A stretch of 59,787 nt of DNA, from positions 1 through 59,787 of the forward strand of contig JADZAA010000024.1 of NCBI GenBank assembly GCA_020852855.1, given 5' to 3'. Numbering within the stretch: position 1 is the stretch's first letter; every line of letters begins with the position of its first letter. Source of the stretch: Bacteroidota bacterium. Its GTDB lineage: Bacteria; Bacteroidota; Ignavibacteria; Kapaibacteriales; UBA961. The notes below the pieces were generated by a model, which was not told the origin of the DNA, did not search any database, and was given only the letters and a program-made list of their open reading frames with translations. Positions 28,088-37,778 of the stretch are shown piece after piece. Position numbers and translations under genes: made by a program.

Positions 28088-28582
28088 TTGAATTATAGCA
28101 ACAAAAAAAATCTCGCAATAATAGGAACTATCGTTTTCCTTGCCGTAGCCACCATAAATATTCGGGCGGCCGACGATATTCCGACATCCGGTATTACGGC
28201 CGGCGTTCTGCACGGCAATTATTTATATGCCGAGGCGGGCTATTCCTACGGTGCGAAAATCCACTGGCCTAAAACTTCGCTTATTAAAGGGTACGGGGTT
28301 TTTACTCTGGGAGCAGAAACCGGCAGACCGGACGGACGTTTCGTAATAGCACCCAAAATTACTTTTACAATGAATTTATTTGTTTCGTTCGGTGCAAGTG
28401 TTATCTATTACACGGACTTCAATATTGGTGCTTTACGTTTTAGACCGGAAATCGGCGTTGGAATGTTCGGAGTGAGATTAGTCTACGGGCGCAATCTGAC
28501 TATGGCCAATTATGAATTTCCGGGACTGAATACGAATAATTTTATGTTTGCCGTCTATTTACCCGTTTTCGACGCTAAATAA
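28088..28582 (+). CDS. Small secreted/outer-membrane-like protein of unknown function (TTG start)
   Basis: Signal-like IIGTIVFLAVATINIRAAD, alternating hydrophobic strands; open frame in an otherwise unassigned interval. Confidence 0.5.
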   Translation: MNYSNKKNLAIIGTIVFLAVATINIRAADDIPTSGITAGVLHGNYLYAEAGYSYGAKIHWPKTSLIKGYGVFTLGAETGRPDGRFVIAPKITFTMNLFVSFGASVIYYTDFNIGALRFRPEIGVGMFGVRLVYGRNLTMANYEFPGLNTNNFMFAVYLPVFDAK

Positions 28583-28612
28583 CGGGTATAAAATAATTTA
28601 ACGCTGAACTGC

Positions 28613-30064
28613 ATGAGCGGAAAACTGCGAACGCTTGCCTCCGATACTTTGATTTACGGACTTGCCACGATTGTCGGGCGGTTTTTAACTTTTCTTTTAA
28701 CGCCTCTTTACACCAATTTTCTGCCTTCGAAAGAAGAATTCGGGGCGGTTGCCTATCTTTACTCAATTCTCGGATTTGTCAATATACTTTACGGTTTCGG
28801 TGCGGATTCCGCATTTCTGCGTTTTTTTTCTCCCGACGATGAACGACGCTCGCGCATGGTGTTCACTATGTCGTTCGGAATAACGGCTACTGCAGGCATT
28901 CTCGGCACAATGTTGTGTTTTGCTTTTGCAAGTCCTGTTTCGGAAGTGTTGTTTGCCCGTACCGATTACGCACCTTTAATTCGCATAGCCTCGCTGATGC
29001 CGTTTTTCGATGCTGTTGTTATCGTACCTTACGCTTACCTGCGAATGAAGCGTCGCGCACGCCGTTTCGCACTTTTGAAACTGGCCGCAATTATTGTGAA
29101 CGTAGCAGCAAATTGGTTTTTTCTGGTAAAATTACATCAAGGAATTACGGGTGTAGTATGGGCGGGGACGCTTGCTTCGGCAATAGCGGCTACGATGATT
29201 ATCTCCGAATTACTACAAAATTTACGTCCGCATTTTGATAAAAAATTATTCGGCGAGATGTTGCGATTTTCATTGCCCACCATTCCGTCGTCTTTCTCTT
29301 CGATGATGCTGCAAGTAGCCGACCGTCCTATAATGATGATGTTGGCCGGCGGTGCCGCCGTAGGAATGTATCAGGCCAACTATCGTTTGGGTATACCGAT
29401 GATGCTTGCGGTTTTGGTATTTGAATATGCTTGGAAGCCATTTTATTTAAGTCATCGTAACGATGCAGACATAGGTTCTTTGCTTTCCCGTGCTTTGGTA
29501 TATTTTTCGGCCGTTTGCGGTGCGATTTTTTTAGCCGGTTCTTTACTCATCGAATTTATAGTTCAAATTCCTTTTCCGGGCGGAAAACTTATCAATCCTG
29601 CTTATTGGAGCGGTCTCGGAATAGTCCCGATAGTACTTGCCGGATATTATTTCAACGGTGTATTCACTCATCTTTCGGCAGCTTTTCACATTACAAAGCG
29701 TACAGGCTACCTGCCCATGGCCACGGCGGCGGCGGCGGCGGCCAATATAGCTTTAAACTTTATTTTAATTCCCGTTTTCGGTATTGCCGGAGGTGCCTGG
29801 GCTACTTTCGGCGCATACTTGCTGAGTGCAATAACAGCCAAATACTATGCAAAAAAAATCTATCCCGTGCGCTATGATTGGAAGCGCGTAGTGCTTATAG
29901 CGACGATAACTATTATACTGTATATTGCGGGCTTGTGGACGCATAATCTTTGGTTGCGATTGGGAGTTATCGCTGTTTATGTGCCGTTGCTGATTGTATT
30001 CGGTATCTTATCTCGGCAAACATTTGCCGCTTTTGCAACTAAATTCTTAAGGCGTAAAAAGTAG
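28613..30064 (+). CDS. Oligosaccharide flippase / polysaccharide biosynthesis membrane protein (MOP superfamily)
   Basis: LRTLASDTLIYGLATIVGRFLTFLLTPLYTNFLPSKEEFGAVAYLYS; about 12-14 TM pattern. Confidence 0.9.
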   Translation: MSGKLRTLASDTLIYGLATIVGRFLTFLLTPLYTNFLPSKEEFGAVAYLYSILGFVNILYGFGADSAFLRFFSPDDERRSRMVFTMSFGITATAGILGTMLCFAFASPVSEVLFARTDYAPLIRIASLMPFFDAVVIVPYAYLRMKRRARRFALLKLAAIIVNVAANWFFLVKLHQGITGVVWAGTLASAIAATMIISELLQNLRPHFDKKLFGEMLRFSLPTIPSSFSSMMLQVADRPIMMMLAGGAAVGMYQANYRLGIPMMLAVLVFEYAWKPFYLSHRNDADIGSLLSRALVYFSAVCGAIFLAGSLLIEFIVQIPFPGGKLINPAYWSGLGIVPIVLAGYYFNGVFTHLSAAFHITKRTGYLPMATAAAAAANIALNFILIPVFGIAGGAWATFGAYLLSAITAKYYAKKIYPVRYDWKRVVLIATITIILYIAGLWTHNLWLRLGVIAVYVPLLIVFGILSRQTFAAFATKFLRRKK

Positions 30065-30157
30065 TTTGCATGGGGGGAGCGGCGTATATTTGTTTTTGCA
30101 CCATTCGGGAGTTCGCATAAACAAGGCGGCGGCGGATTCTTAATTTAACAAGCCGTA

Positions 30158-32230
30158 TCATTCTGCGGCTTCGGTTTGTCGTGAGGCGCGTGCTACAAGC
30201 ATTTCGGCTATCGCGCATAGCAATGCAGCAACTATGCAGGCTTTCCATAGCTCGGAACCTACTCGCGCACGGGCTACGCTTTCGGCTACGGTTGCCGTTT
30301 CCGATATTATTTCTATCGGAGTTTTTTCTGAAACAAAAGAGCTTGTCAAACTCTGCAACTCTGATTTTGCCGCAAACGATAAATTACCTTCGCTTGCAGG
30401 CGGATTGGCCGCAAGAGCGGCCGTCGGCTTACCGTCTTGCGCATAAATGCGATAAACGCCTTGTTGTTCGGCAGAAATCTCGACAACTGTGCCGCCGGGC
30501 AATACTGCCGCTTTACGGAAAGACTCAACTCCCGACGGGTCAACTATTTTGTAAGACTCGCCTCCAGAATAATGTTGCGGTAACGGAATATTTACCCGTT
30601 CGCCTACGGTAACTTGCCTGCTGAAAGATTCGCGTATTGCCGTGTATGATATTGCACGTACAACAATCGCCGGAAATATTCCTGTCAATGGAAAATTGCC
30701 CCACGAAACTTCCGGTGAAACTGCGCAAGTAAGCAAACGGCCGCTACCCAAACGCTGTTCGGCAAGAAATGCTCCTCCGTTCATTGAAATTAAAGATTGT
30801 CCGCCGATAACAGGCATTGCTTTCAGTATGTCGGGCGATTCTGCCGGACGGTTGGCTTCGGTAGAACCTTTGAATACCCCTTCGAATAGCGGATGCAATT
30901 TGTCTATAGAAATAAATTGCGCCGGTTGCGTCAGTGCAAAATTTTGGAGTTCGCCTCCGGAAAGTCCGAATGTTGAATAAACAGCCGTATTGTTTTCATT
31001 GGCGAATATCAATGCGCCGCCGCCGCCGCGAACGAAGCCGTCAATGCGCGAAGCATCGGAAGCCGTTATTTCGCAATTTGTTATTATTACATCATAATTT
31101 TGCAGCGCAGTGCCGCCAAGGGCTGCGGGCGGAAATTTTTCGATTTCGGCCGTAACATTTTGAGTTGCAAGAAGAAGCGACAAAAAACGCGAGTGTGATT
31201 CGTCGCCGAATAAAGCCACACGTGGTTTATCGGCTATGATAAATCCGAAAAACCGCTTATTATCCGGCTCAAGAGCATCATTTTCAATCTCTATCGCCGC
31301 TTGTATAATTCCCGACTTATGAGGCGCGGCGGCTAAAGCGACTGCACGAGATTCGCCGGCAGGAATATCGGTCGTGCGTTGTGCGGCACGTTGCCCGTCG
31401 AAAGTTAATCCGACTGCAACTCCTTTTGCGTCGCGCTTGCCGGAATTTCGTATAATTGCTTCAACCTCAACGGGTTTGCCGAGAGCAAAGAATCGGCTGA
31501 TAACATTCGCCGAATCCACGGTCAAATTTATATCGGCTATTTCCGAACTGCCGACAGGAACAACAAAGACAGCGGCGGCATTATCCAACGACCGCAAAGA
31601 ATCGCCTTGTTTGCGAACGAAAATATTGCGTTGCGCATCGGTTATAACATACACTTCTTTATTAAGATTAGCCGATGATTGCAGAATTTTTTGAGATGTT
31701 CGCAATCCGTCCTCTAACGAAGCCGGTGCATATCCAATCTTTAAACCTTCAATTTCGTTACGCAACATCTGGAAATTTCGCGAAAATGTTGTCTTTCGCT
31801 CGGACGATGTGCCGGCAAGCGTAACTACGGCCGCCTCGTCGCCGTCTTTTAGTGCAGATAAAACCGATAGTGCGGCAGTTTTTGCTTGTTTCAAACGATT
31901 GCCGCCGCCGTCGGAAGCATCCATACTGAAGGAATTATCCAATAAAATTACCACACTTGATTTTATATGCGTTCCAAGCGCAGGCAATGCGGTTTTTACC
32001 GTAGGGCGTGCAAAAGCAAGCACTGCAAATATCACAATCAACATTCGCAGAATAAGAAGAATAATGCGCTTCAGCTTAAGACGGCGTATCTTTGTTTTTT
32101 GCAATTCTTTCAGGAAACGCAAGGTGCTGAATTCCGTAACGCGCAGTTTCCGTAAATTCAACAAATGCAACAAAAGCGGTATGGATGCAGCCGCAAGTCC
32201 TAAAAGAACCAATGGATTGAGAAAGGTCAT
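30158..32230 (-). CDS. BatA/VWA domain-containing membrane protein
   Basis: MTFLNPLVLLGLAAASIPLLLHLLNLRKLRVTEFSTLRFLKELQKTKIRRLKLKRIILLILRMLIV; VVILLDNSFSMDASDGGG MIDAS-like. Confidence 0.9.
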   Translation of the reverse strand: MTFLNPLVLLGLAAASIPLLLHLLNLRKLRVTEFSTLRFLKELQKTKIRRLKLKRIILLILRMLIVIFAVLAFARPTVKTALPALGTHIKSSVVILLDNSFSMDASDGGGNRLKQAKTAALSVLSALKDGDEAAVVTLAGTSSERKTTFSRNFQMLRNEIEGLKIGYAPASLEDGLRTSQKILQSSANLNKEVYVITDAQRNIFVRKQGDSLRSLDNAAAVFVVPVGSSEIADINLTVDSANVISRFFALGKPVEVEAIIRNSGKRDAKGVAVGLTFDGQRAAQRTTDIPAGESRAVALAAAPHKSGIIQAAIEIENDALEPDNKRFFGFIIADKPRVALFGDESHSRFLSLLLATQNVTAEIEKFPPAALGGTALQNYDVIITNCEITASDASRIDGFVRGGGGALIFANENNTAVYSTFGLSGGELQNFALTQPAQFISIDKLHPLFEGVFKGSTEANRPAESPDILKAMPVIGGQSLISMNGGAFLAEQRLGSGRLLTCAVSPEVSWGNFPLTGIFPAIVVRAISYTAIRESFSRQVTVGERVNIPLPQHYSGGESYKIVDPSGVESFRKAAVLPGGTVVEISAEQQGVYRIYAQDGKPTAALAANPPASEGNLSFAAKSELQSLTSSFVSEKTPIEIISETATVAESVARARVGSELWKACIVAALLCAIAEMLVARASRQTEAAE

Positions 32231-32318
32231 GATTTATTTGAGCGCGTCCGTTTTCTGTGTTTGTATTTTGGTGTTTTGTTGATGTTTTTTATTAGAGAAA
32301 GACAATTAGAAATATCCG

Positions 32319-33149
32319 CTAATTTAAGATTGCCAATTTTGCGGTTGCCGCATAGAGAATTATCGAGCTTGCAGCCGCCACGTTAAGCGAGTGAACCGAC
32401 GGCGTAACCGGAATTGCCGTAACTGCATTGCATATAGCCAGCGTTTCGGCAGATATGCCCTTGTCTTCGCTGCCGAAAAGAATCAAAGTTCTTTCTTTCC
32501 ATGCTATGGCATCGGGCGGAACTGCATTTTCTAAGGTTTCCGCAGCAATAATCTGCGGTACTCTTTCTGTAGATATTTTTGTCAAAGCATCCGGAAACGA
32601 TTCCACGCGGCATATATGCAACAGAAGAGTTGCACCCATAGATACACGCATTGCTCGCCGCAAGTAAGGGCTGCAAGTCGCTTCGTCAATAATTAAAGAA
32701 CGGAAGCCCAATCCCGCGCAATTTCTGGCTATTATGCCGACATTTTCGGGATTTATCACGCCGCAAAGCCCTATAGCCGGAAACTCTATTTTGTCGAACG
32801 GTACAAAAGCAGGACGAACGCCAACAGCCATTACGCCCGAATGATGGCGGAATCCGGTTATATTTTCCATTACTTCGGCACTGGCCGCAAGCAATGTGCC
32901 TTCGGGTAAATTTCTCGCCGCTATCTGTTCGCCGTATAATTCGTAAAATTCCGGCAAAGCGAATATAGAACGAATTCCGGCCGTACTGCGCAACAATGTT
33001 TCAACTACTCTTTTACCGTCGGCTATAAAAGTGGCATCGCTGTTATGGCTATCTGCATTGCGCAATGTCATAACGCGATACGGAGCAATCCTCGCGTCGT
33101 AAATATCTGTAATTTCGGTTAAATAAAATCCATTCGGAGTTTTATTCAT
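32319..33149 (-). CDS. TrmH/SpoU-family RNA 2'-O-methyltransferase
   Basis: GVINPENVGIIARNCAGLGFRSLIIDEATCSPYLRRAMRVSMG; LILFGSEDKGIS; IPVTPSVHSLNVAAASSIILY. Confidence 0.92.
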   Translation of the reverse strand: MNKTPNGFYLTEITDIYDARIAPYRVMTLRNADSHNSDATFIADGKRVVETLLRSTAGIRSIFALPEFYELYGEQIAARNLPEGTLLAASAEVMENITGFRHHSGVMAVGVRPAFVPFDKIEFPAIGLCGVINPENVGIIARNCAGLGFRSLIIDEATCSPYLRRAMRVSMGATLLLHICRVESFPDALTKISTERVPQIIAAETLENAVPPDAIAWKERTLILFGSEDKGISAETLAICNAVTAIPVTPSVHSLNVAAASSIILYAATAKLAILN

Positions 33150-33217
33150 TCTGATAATTTCGTAATCGATTTCTTGATTTTGTGTGTCAAATTAAAAGTA
33201 CAGCCGATTTTATTTTC

Positions 33218-33874
33218 CTATTTAAGCCGCGTTCCGTCCGCTTTTATATATCGGAAGCGATAATATCCTAATTCGGTTTTCGTATTAGGTTGCTCGGGGG
33301 CATCTTTGTAAATACTCAGAAACTGCACCTTGTAGTATTTATTGCTTCGCGAGCGCAATACGACGGTTTTATTAGGCTTAAATGTGCAGGCGTGATTTGG
33401 CGGCCCTGAATAGATAAAAATCGTATTGGGATATTGTAAAGTTTTGAATGCACGTCCGGCGGAAGAAGTATCGTCGCTAAGGAACAAGGATTCCTGCGGA
33501 ACTACGCTTAATTGGTCAAAAATACTGTCTATAATTGCGACTTTTGTTTTTCCGTTTGGATTTACCGTGCCGGAATTGAAATAAATTGGTCCGGTATTCA
33601 AAAACACATTAATAAAGTTACCAATACCGGAAGCAGTTGTATCATAAGGTAAATACCTTAATTTAACGTCCCAAATATCTGTATTGCTCTGCGAAGCGGG
33701 AATAATTGAATCAAGGTCAAATGAATAGTAAAGCCAACCATCTAAGGAATCCGGTTGTATATTAACTTTTAGAATTGGTGTTAGTGTTGTTGGGGGTTGT
33801 GTCGAAGTTGGTTCTTCCGAGCAAGCGGAAAGAAGCAATACACAAATCAATGCAGTTGAAACGTAGTATTTCAT
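33218..33874 (-). CDS. HmuY-like lipoprotein
   Basis: LLLSACSEE lipobox; SNTDIWDVKLRY; LRSRSNKYYKVQFLSIYKDA...GYYRFRYIKADGTRLK resembles HmuY-family C-terminal strands. Confidence 0.65.
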   Translation of the reverse strand: MKYYVSTALICVLLLSACSEEPTSTQPPTTLTPILKVNIQPDSLDGWLYYSFDLDSIIPASQSNTDIWDVKLRYLPYDTTASGIGNFINVFLNTGPIYFNSGTVNPNGKTKVAIIDSIFDQLSVVPQESLFLSDDTSSAGRAFKTLQYPNTIFIYSGPPNHACTFKPNKTVVLRSRSNKYYKVQFLSIYKDAPEQPNTKTELGYYRFRYIKADGTRLK

Positions 33875-34035
33875 AGAGTTAAGATATTGTTTTTTAAGAA
33901 ATTAACGACAAAGAGCCAATCATGCGGCAAATTCGTTCCGACATGACGAACAGCCGAAAAAACAATTTGTAGTATACCGTAAAAACGTTGTAATATAGGG
34001 TAAAGTCGCGGAATCCTAAAAATATATCTCGAAAA

Positions 34036-34611
34036 TTATTGATTGGCTGTGATTCTGTTTTTCCGAAGCCCTCTGAAAAAAACAAAAAAAGCATATACGT
34101 ACAATGTCGAGCCTATAATAATCATCAGTTGTCCGGTCTGCCTTTGCTGCTCGATGGTGAAAGCACTGCACAGCAATAAATCGAAAACAAGCAGTACGCC
34201 GCCCGATGCCGTAATCATGGCGGCCGTCATGCCGAGAAATATAATCTTAATTTCAAGAATCGCGTTTCTTAATGCCGGAACCACAAAAAATCCGGCCGTG
34301 AGCATATTTATATGCATTACTCTGTTAAACGATGTATCTATGACCGATAAATCAACAGAGCGAGGCAACATCCAGAAAATCAAAGACGACATAATAAACA
34401 CAAGAGTCGCTATTCTCCAAGGAGCATCTAAGGTGAGTTTTTTGGAGAAGCGGTGACCGGCAATAATGCCTAAGCCGAACATGGCAGGCAACTGTAATAT
34501 TTGGTGCCGCGGCATAGTTTCCGATAACCATTCGTTTAACGGAAAAGAAATTAGTGCGGCCGCTCCCAAAATTAATGAAAGCGTAATTATATCGTTTGAT
34601 TTTTTAAGCAC
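34036..34611 (-). CDS. Small multi-TM protein, orf1 of the NOR/SenC cluster
   Basis: About 6 TM segments; conserved-looking SETMPRHQILQLPAMFGLGIIAGH; overlaps the end of the SCO1-like gene. Confidence 0.55.
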   Translation of the reverse strand: MLKKSNDIITLSLILGAAALISFPLNEWLSETMPRHQILQLPAMFGLGIIAGHRFSKKLTLDAPWRIATLVFIMSSLIFWMLPRSVDLSVIDTSFNRVMHINMLTAGFFVVPALRNAILEIKIIFLGMTAAMITASGGVLLVFDLLLCSAFTIEQQRQTGQLMIIIGSTLYVYAFFVFFRGLRKNRITANQ

Positions 34612-35216
34612 GCGGTTATTTGTTCAACGATGGATTTGTCCGATTCTCGGGCGGGGTCAAAAACTCTGACTATCTTATTGTCCGGTGCGATAAGGAACAA
34701 GTAAACGGAATGATTTGTTATGTTGGTAGCCGGATTAGTGTATTTCCATATTCCTGCGTTGTGAAGAAAGCGGTCGAATCTTTCTTGGTCGGATTGGTAC
34801 GGCAAAGCAAAAGACCAACCGCTTATATCTTTGCCGAAATGCTCGCGATAGCTTCTGATTTTTCTTATATCGTCGTTTTTTAAATCAAAACTCAAAGTTA
34901 CAAACTCTAATCGCGAATATGCAACAGAAGAGTCGAAAGAGTGATAAATATTTTCCAGCCTGTTGTTAACTTTATGACATACAGAGGGGCAGTCCAGATA
35001 TACGAAATTAAGCAGTATGTATTTGCCTTTATCTTTTAAGCTAAAGGTATTGCCGTTATGGTCAATCATTTGCAAATCGGGAAATGCTCTCGGAATCTCG
35101 CCGGCTGTATCGAGCGTGTACGAAAAAACCGTAAAAGACGAGAATCCGAGAGTCCATTTCCATAGTATTGCCGAACAAATTGCCAAAGCAATTACAGGCA
35201 CAAGGATTTTTTTCAT
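34587..35216 (-). CDS. SCO1/SenC-family copper chaperone
   Basis: LKDKGKYILLNFVYLDCPSVCHKVNNRLENIY (CPSVC), VTLSFDLKNDDIRKIRSYREHFG, NHSVYLFLIAPDNKIVRVFDP. Confidence 0.9.
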   Translation of the reverse strand: MKKILVPVIALAICSAILWKWTLGFSSFTVFSYTLDTAGEIPRAFPDLQMIDHNGNTFSLKDKGKYILLNFVYLDCPSVCHKVNNRLENIYHSFDSSVAYSRLEFVTLSFDLKNDDIRKIRSYREHFGKDISGWSFALPYQSDQERFDRFLHNAGIWKYTNPATNITNHSVYLFLIAPDNKIVRVFDPARESDKSIVEQITACLKNQTI

Positions 35217-35272
35217 TTCCGCTTGCTTTTCGTATATCAGAACTGTCCGTATCCGTTCAATATATGCGATAA

Positions 35273-36748
35273 TTACAAAGTTTCTCTTTTGTCCGCGCCA
35301 AGTCTGAAAATTATCGAGGCGTACATTGTAAGCAGGCCTACAAGAATCAATACTATAAATATTGCTGCAATATATGCAAGTAAAGCTCCTGTGTCATGAG
35401 TAGATGCTATCGGGCTGGACGCATAGTCCGCATATCTTCTCGGTATGCTGTTCAAACCGCCCATATAGAACATTGACAGAAATCCGGCAGAGCCGGTAAT
35501 GAATAACCAAAGGCCGATTTTCGCAGGTTTATTTCTTTCCTGCTCTGCTTTGGAATGGGTTATGTAGAATAAAAATCCAAGAATGAACAATACAACTCCG
35601 CACAGCATATATGTATGGAAGTGTGCCGGCACCCACATGGTGTTATGCAATATTTTGTTGACTGCAATAGCCGAATCAACTACGGCGGCAAATCCTCCGA
35701 TTGCCCAGCCTGCAACGCCTAACAAAAAGGCTGTCGGAATAATCCCCCACTTGGTTTTAGAATGATAGAATTGGGCAATGATGCCGAACATGGTAATTGC
35801 CGATGCCGGAACGGAGCTCGAAAACGACGCGATTTGCCCAAAATAATTAAATATCATAGGCTGTGCAAAATCCATATACAAGTGGTGGAAATATGCGAAC
35901 AAAATGAAGAAGAACGTACAGTTCCACGAGTACACCAACACTTTGTTTGTTTTCCATTCACGCCCCGTAAATTCGGGCAAAAGCTCATATACCCAGCCGA
36001 GACAGCAATATAAGGTTATATTAACTAAAGTATGCCCGAAGAAGAACACGTAATTTTTAAGAAGCAACGGGTCAAACGATAGCGACGGTTCAAAATATTT
36101 CAGAAGCAGAAGAAGCAGGAATACTGCACCTATTAAAAACGACATTACGCCGGCTATCAGGCTTATTGTAGTTATCATCGCTATGGGCGGAACTTCGCGT
36201 TTGACCTCTTTTTTCCCCAGATATTGCCAACCGAGTAAATTAAACGCTCCGTCGTATTCCTTTGCCAGGGCAGAAACTATATGCGAGCTGCCTATTATCC
36301 AAGCAACTCCAAGAATAATCAGCGATATAATAGCCATTCCGTTCGACCATTCTTCCCAACTTGTGCCCACAAAAGGCAGAGGATACAGAAGATACCAGCC
36401 CGGTGCGTAATTTCCTATTAAAGTGGCAACAGTCAGGCCAATAACGCCTGCCAGCGTAAGAGCGAAAACAAAATAGCCCATTCCAAGACTGAGTTTTGTA
36501 TATCGTGTGCCGATTAAATACCATAATCCGGCAAAAGACATACTGAATAATACGCCGGCCATACCCAAGCCGTGCAAAGTCATTATAGCATAAAAAGTAG
36601 TTGGTTGCATTGCTATAATTTCGCCTTGATTAAGGCGCATCAACAAGCCTAACGCAATCAACACGGGAAATAAGACAAGGAATGTGATGCTCCAAGCAAC
36701 AACGAATTTTCTTTGTCCTTTTTGCTCTTCAAAACTTAACTGTATCAT
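35273..36748 (-). CDS. norS: Heme-copper oxidoreductase subunit I, putative sNOR-type nitric oxide reductase
   Basis: LHGLGMAGVLF, FFFGHTLVNITLYCCLGWVYELLPEF, LFAYFHHLYMDFAQP, MWVPAHFHTYMLCGVV; His ligands retained, Tyr of GHPxVY replaced by Asn. Confidence 0.75.
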   Translation of the reverse strand: MIQLSFEEQKGQRKFVVAWSITFLVLFPVLIALGLLMRLNQGEIIAMQPTTFYAIMTLHGLGMAGVLFSMSFAGLWYLIGTRYTKLSLGMGYFVFALTLAGVIGLTVATLIGNYAPGWYLLYPLPFVGTSWEEWSNGMAIISLIILGVAWIIGSSHIVSALAKEYDGAFNLLGWQYLGKKEVKREVPPIAMITTISLIAGVMSFLIGAVFLLLLLLKYFEPSLSFDPLLLKNYVFFFGHTLVNITLYCCLGWVYELLPEFTGREWKTNKVLVYSWNCTFFFILFAYFHHLYMDFAQPMIFNYFGQIASFSSSVPASAITMFGIIAQFYHSKTKWGIIPTAFLLGVAGWAIGGFAAVVDSAIAVNKILHNTMWVPAHFHTYMLCGVVLFILGFLFYITHSKAEQERNKPAKIGLWLFITGSAGFLSMFYMGGLNSIPRRYADYASSPIASTHDTGALLAYIAAIFIVLILVGLLTMYASIIFRLGADKRETL

Positions 36749-36883
36749 AAATTTATTTTTGGTTTTATTGTTTGAGAAATTAAAAAAACAGACCTAAATA
36801 CCTTTGGTAAACGGTTACGCATATAGAAGCAATTTAACACTAAAGCACCGAATTGCCGCTACGAACAGCCCCGCATTAATATA

Positions 36884-37465
36884 TTATTCCACGTGAATCG
36901 TAGCGAACATTCCGGCGTGCAATAAGCCGCAATATTCCAAGCAGAATACGTGATAATCACCCTTTTCGGCAAATGTATAATTAAGTCTGTTTTTATATTC
37001 CGGCATAGCCTGAGTTTGAGCGAGCAGAACTCCCTTGGCGTCGTATATTGCAAAGTTGTGATTTACGTCTTGTGAAGTTACCACAAATTGTATTTGCTTG
37101 TTTACGGGAACAGAAATGTCAGGCGTGCCTTCAAGCATATCGGGCTTAACGTTAGGTTCACCGTCCGTCATTTTCCATGCCCACTGCATAGCTACTACGG
37201 TAATGGTTCTATCGGGCTTATCGTGGAATTGCGGATACGGCAATAAACGCAGAGTAAACAACAAGGATATCACAACGCACGATATTAATCCTATCATATA
37301 TCTGCCGCGTATTTTATACACCTTATTTTTTGCGGACGTTTTATCCTCGTCCACCGATGAAGTAGTCATCAAAAAGACTACGACGGAAATTACAAGTGCG
37401 GTTGCTATCAAAGAAATAATGGCAGCCGTTGATTGTATGGTAAGAAATGTTGTTGATTGTAGCAT
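36884..37465 (-). CDS. norY: Heme-copper oxidoreductase subunit II with CuA site
   Basis: Start refined to 37465 (MLQSTTFLT); TM hairpin; VVAMQWAWKM; SQDVNHNFAIYD; CuA motif FCLEYCGLLHAGM. Confidence 0.85.
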   Translation of the reverse strand: MLQSTTFLTIQSTAAIISLIATALVISVVVFLMTTSSVDEDKTSAKNKVYKIRGRYMIGLISCVVISLLFTLRLLPYPQFHDKPDRTITVVAMQWAWKMTDGEPNVKPDMLEGTPDISVPVNKQIQFVVTSQDVNHNFAIYDAKGVLLAQTQAMPEYKNRLNYTFAEKGDYHVFCLEYCGLLHAGMFATIHVE

Positions 37466-37778
37466 AACGTTTATGGAATTGTTTAGAAATAAATCTGCGT
37501 TGCCGCATTTACATTCAAGATTGCAGGAAATAATAAAGAGCGGTTTTGCAAAAATCCTGTTATAGTAGCGCATACGTGCGCCTATGCCCAATTATCTCCA
37601 CGTAGTGCAAAGTATGGGATAAAAACAGCGAGTAATGTTTGGTTGGGGCGTGTGTAGCCATTTGTCGCACTTTAAAAAGAGCAACAAAACTTACTAATGA
37701 AGCGTTTTATTTATCAAAATAGGTGCGCAAACGCCCATTGCCGTCATGCAAAAAGTACGGCGATATGTGCCAAGCGTT

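Noticed and set aside
29724-29745. (GCG/GGC)n tract in the flippase gene, considered as a phase-variable repeat
   Set aside because: Triplet repeat encoding a poly-Ala run in frame; length change would not shift the frame.
35273-36748. Annotation as an ordinary cbb3- or ba3-type cytochrome c oxidase
   Set aside because: The GHTLVN motif lacks the catalytic Tyr, and the SenC-orf1 neighbourhood fits an NO reductase better; still requires phylogeny.
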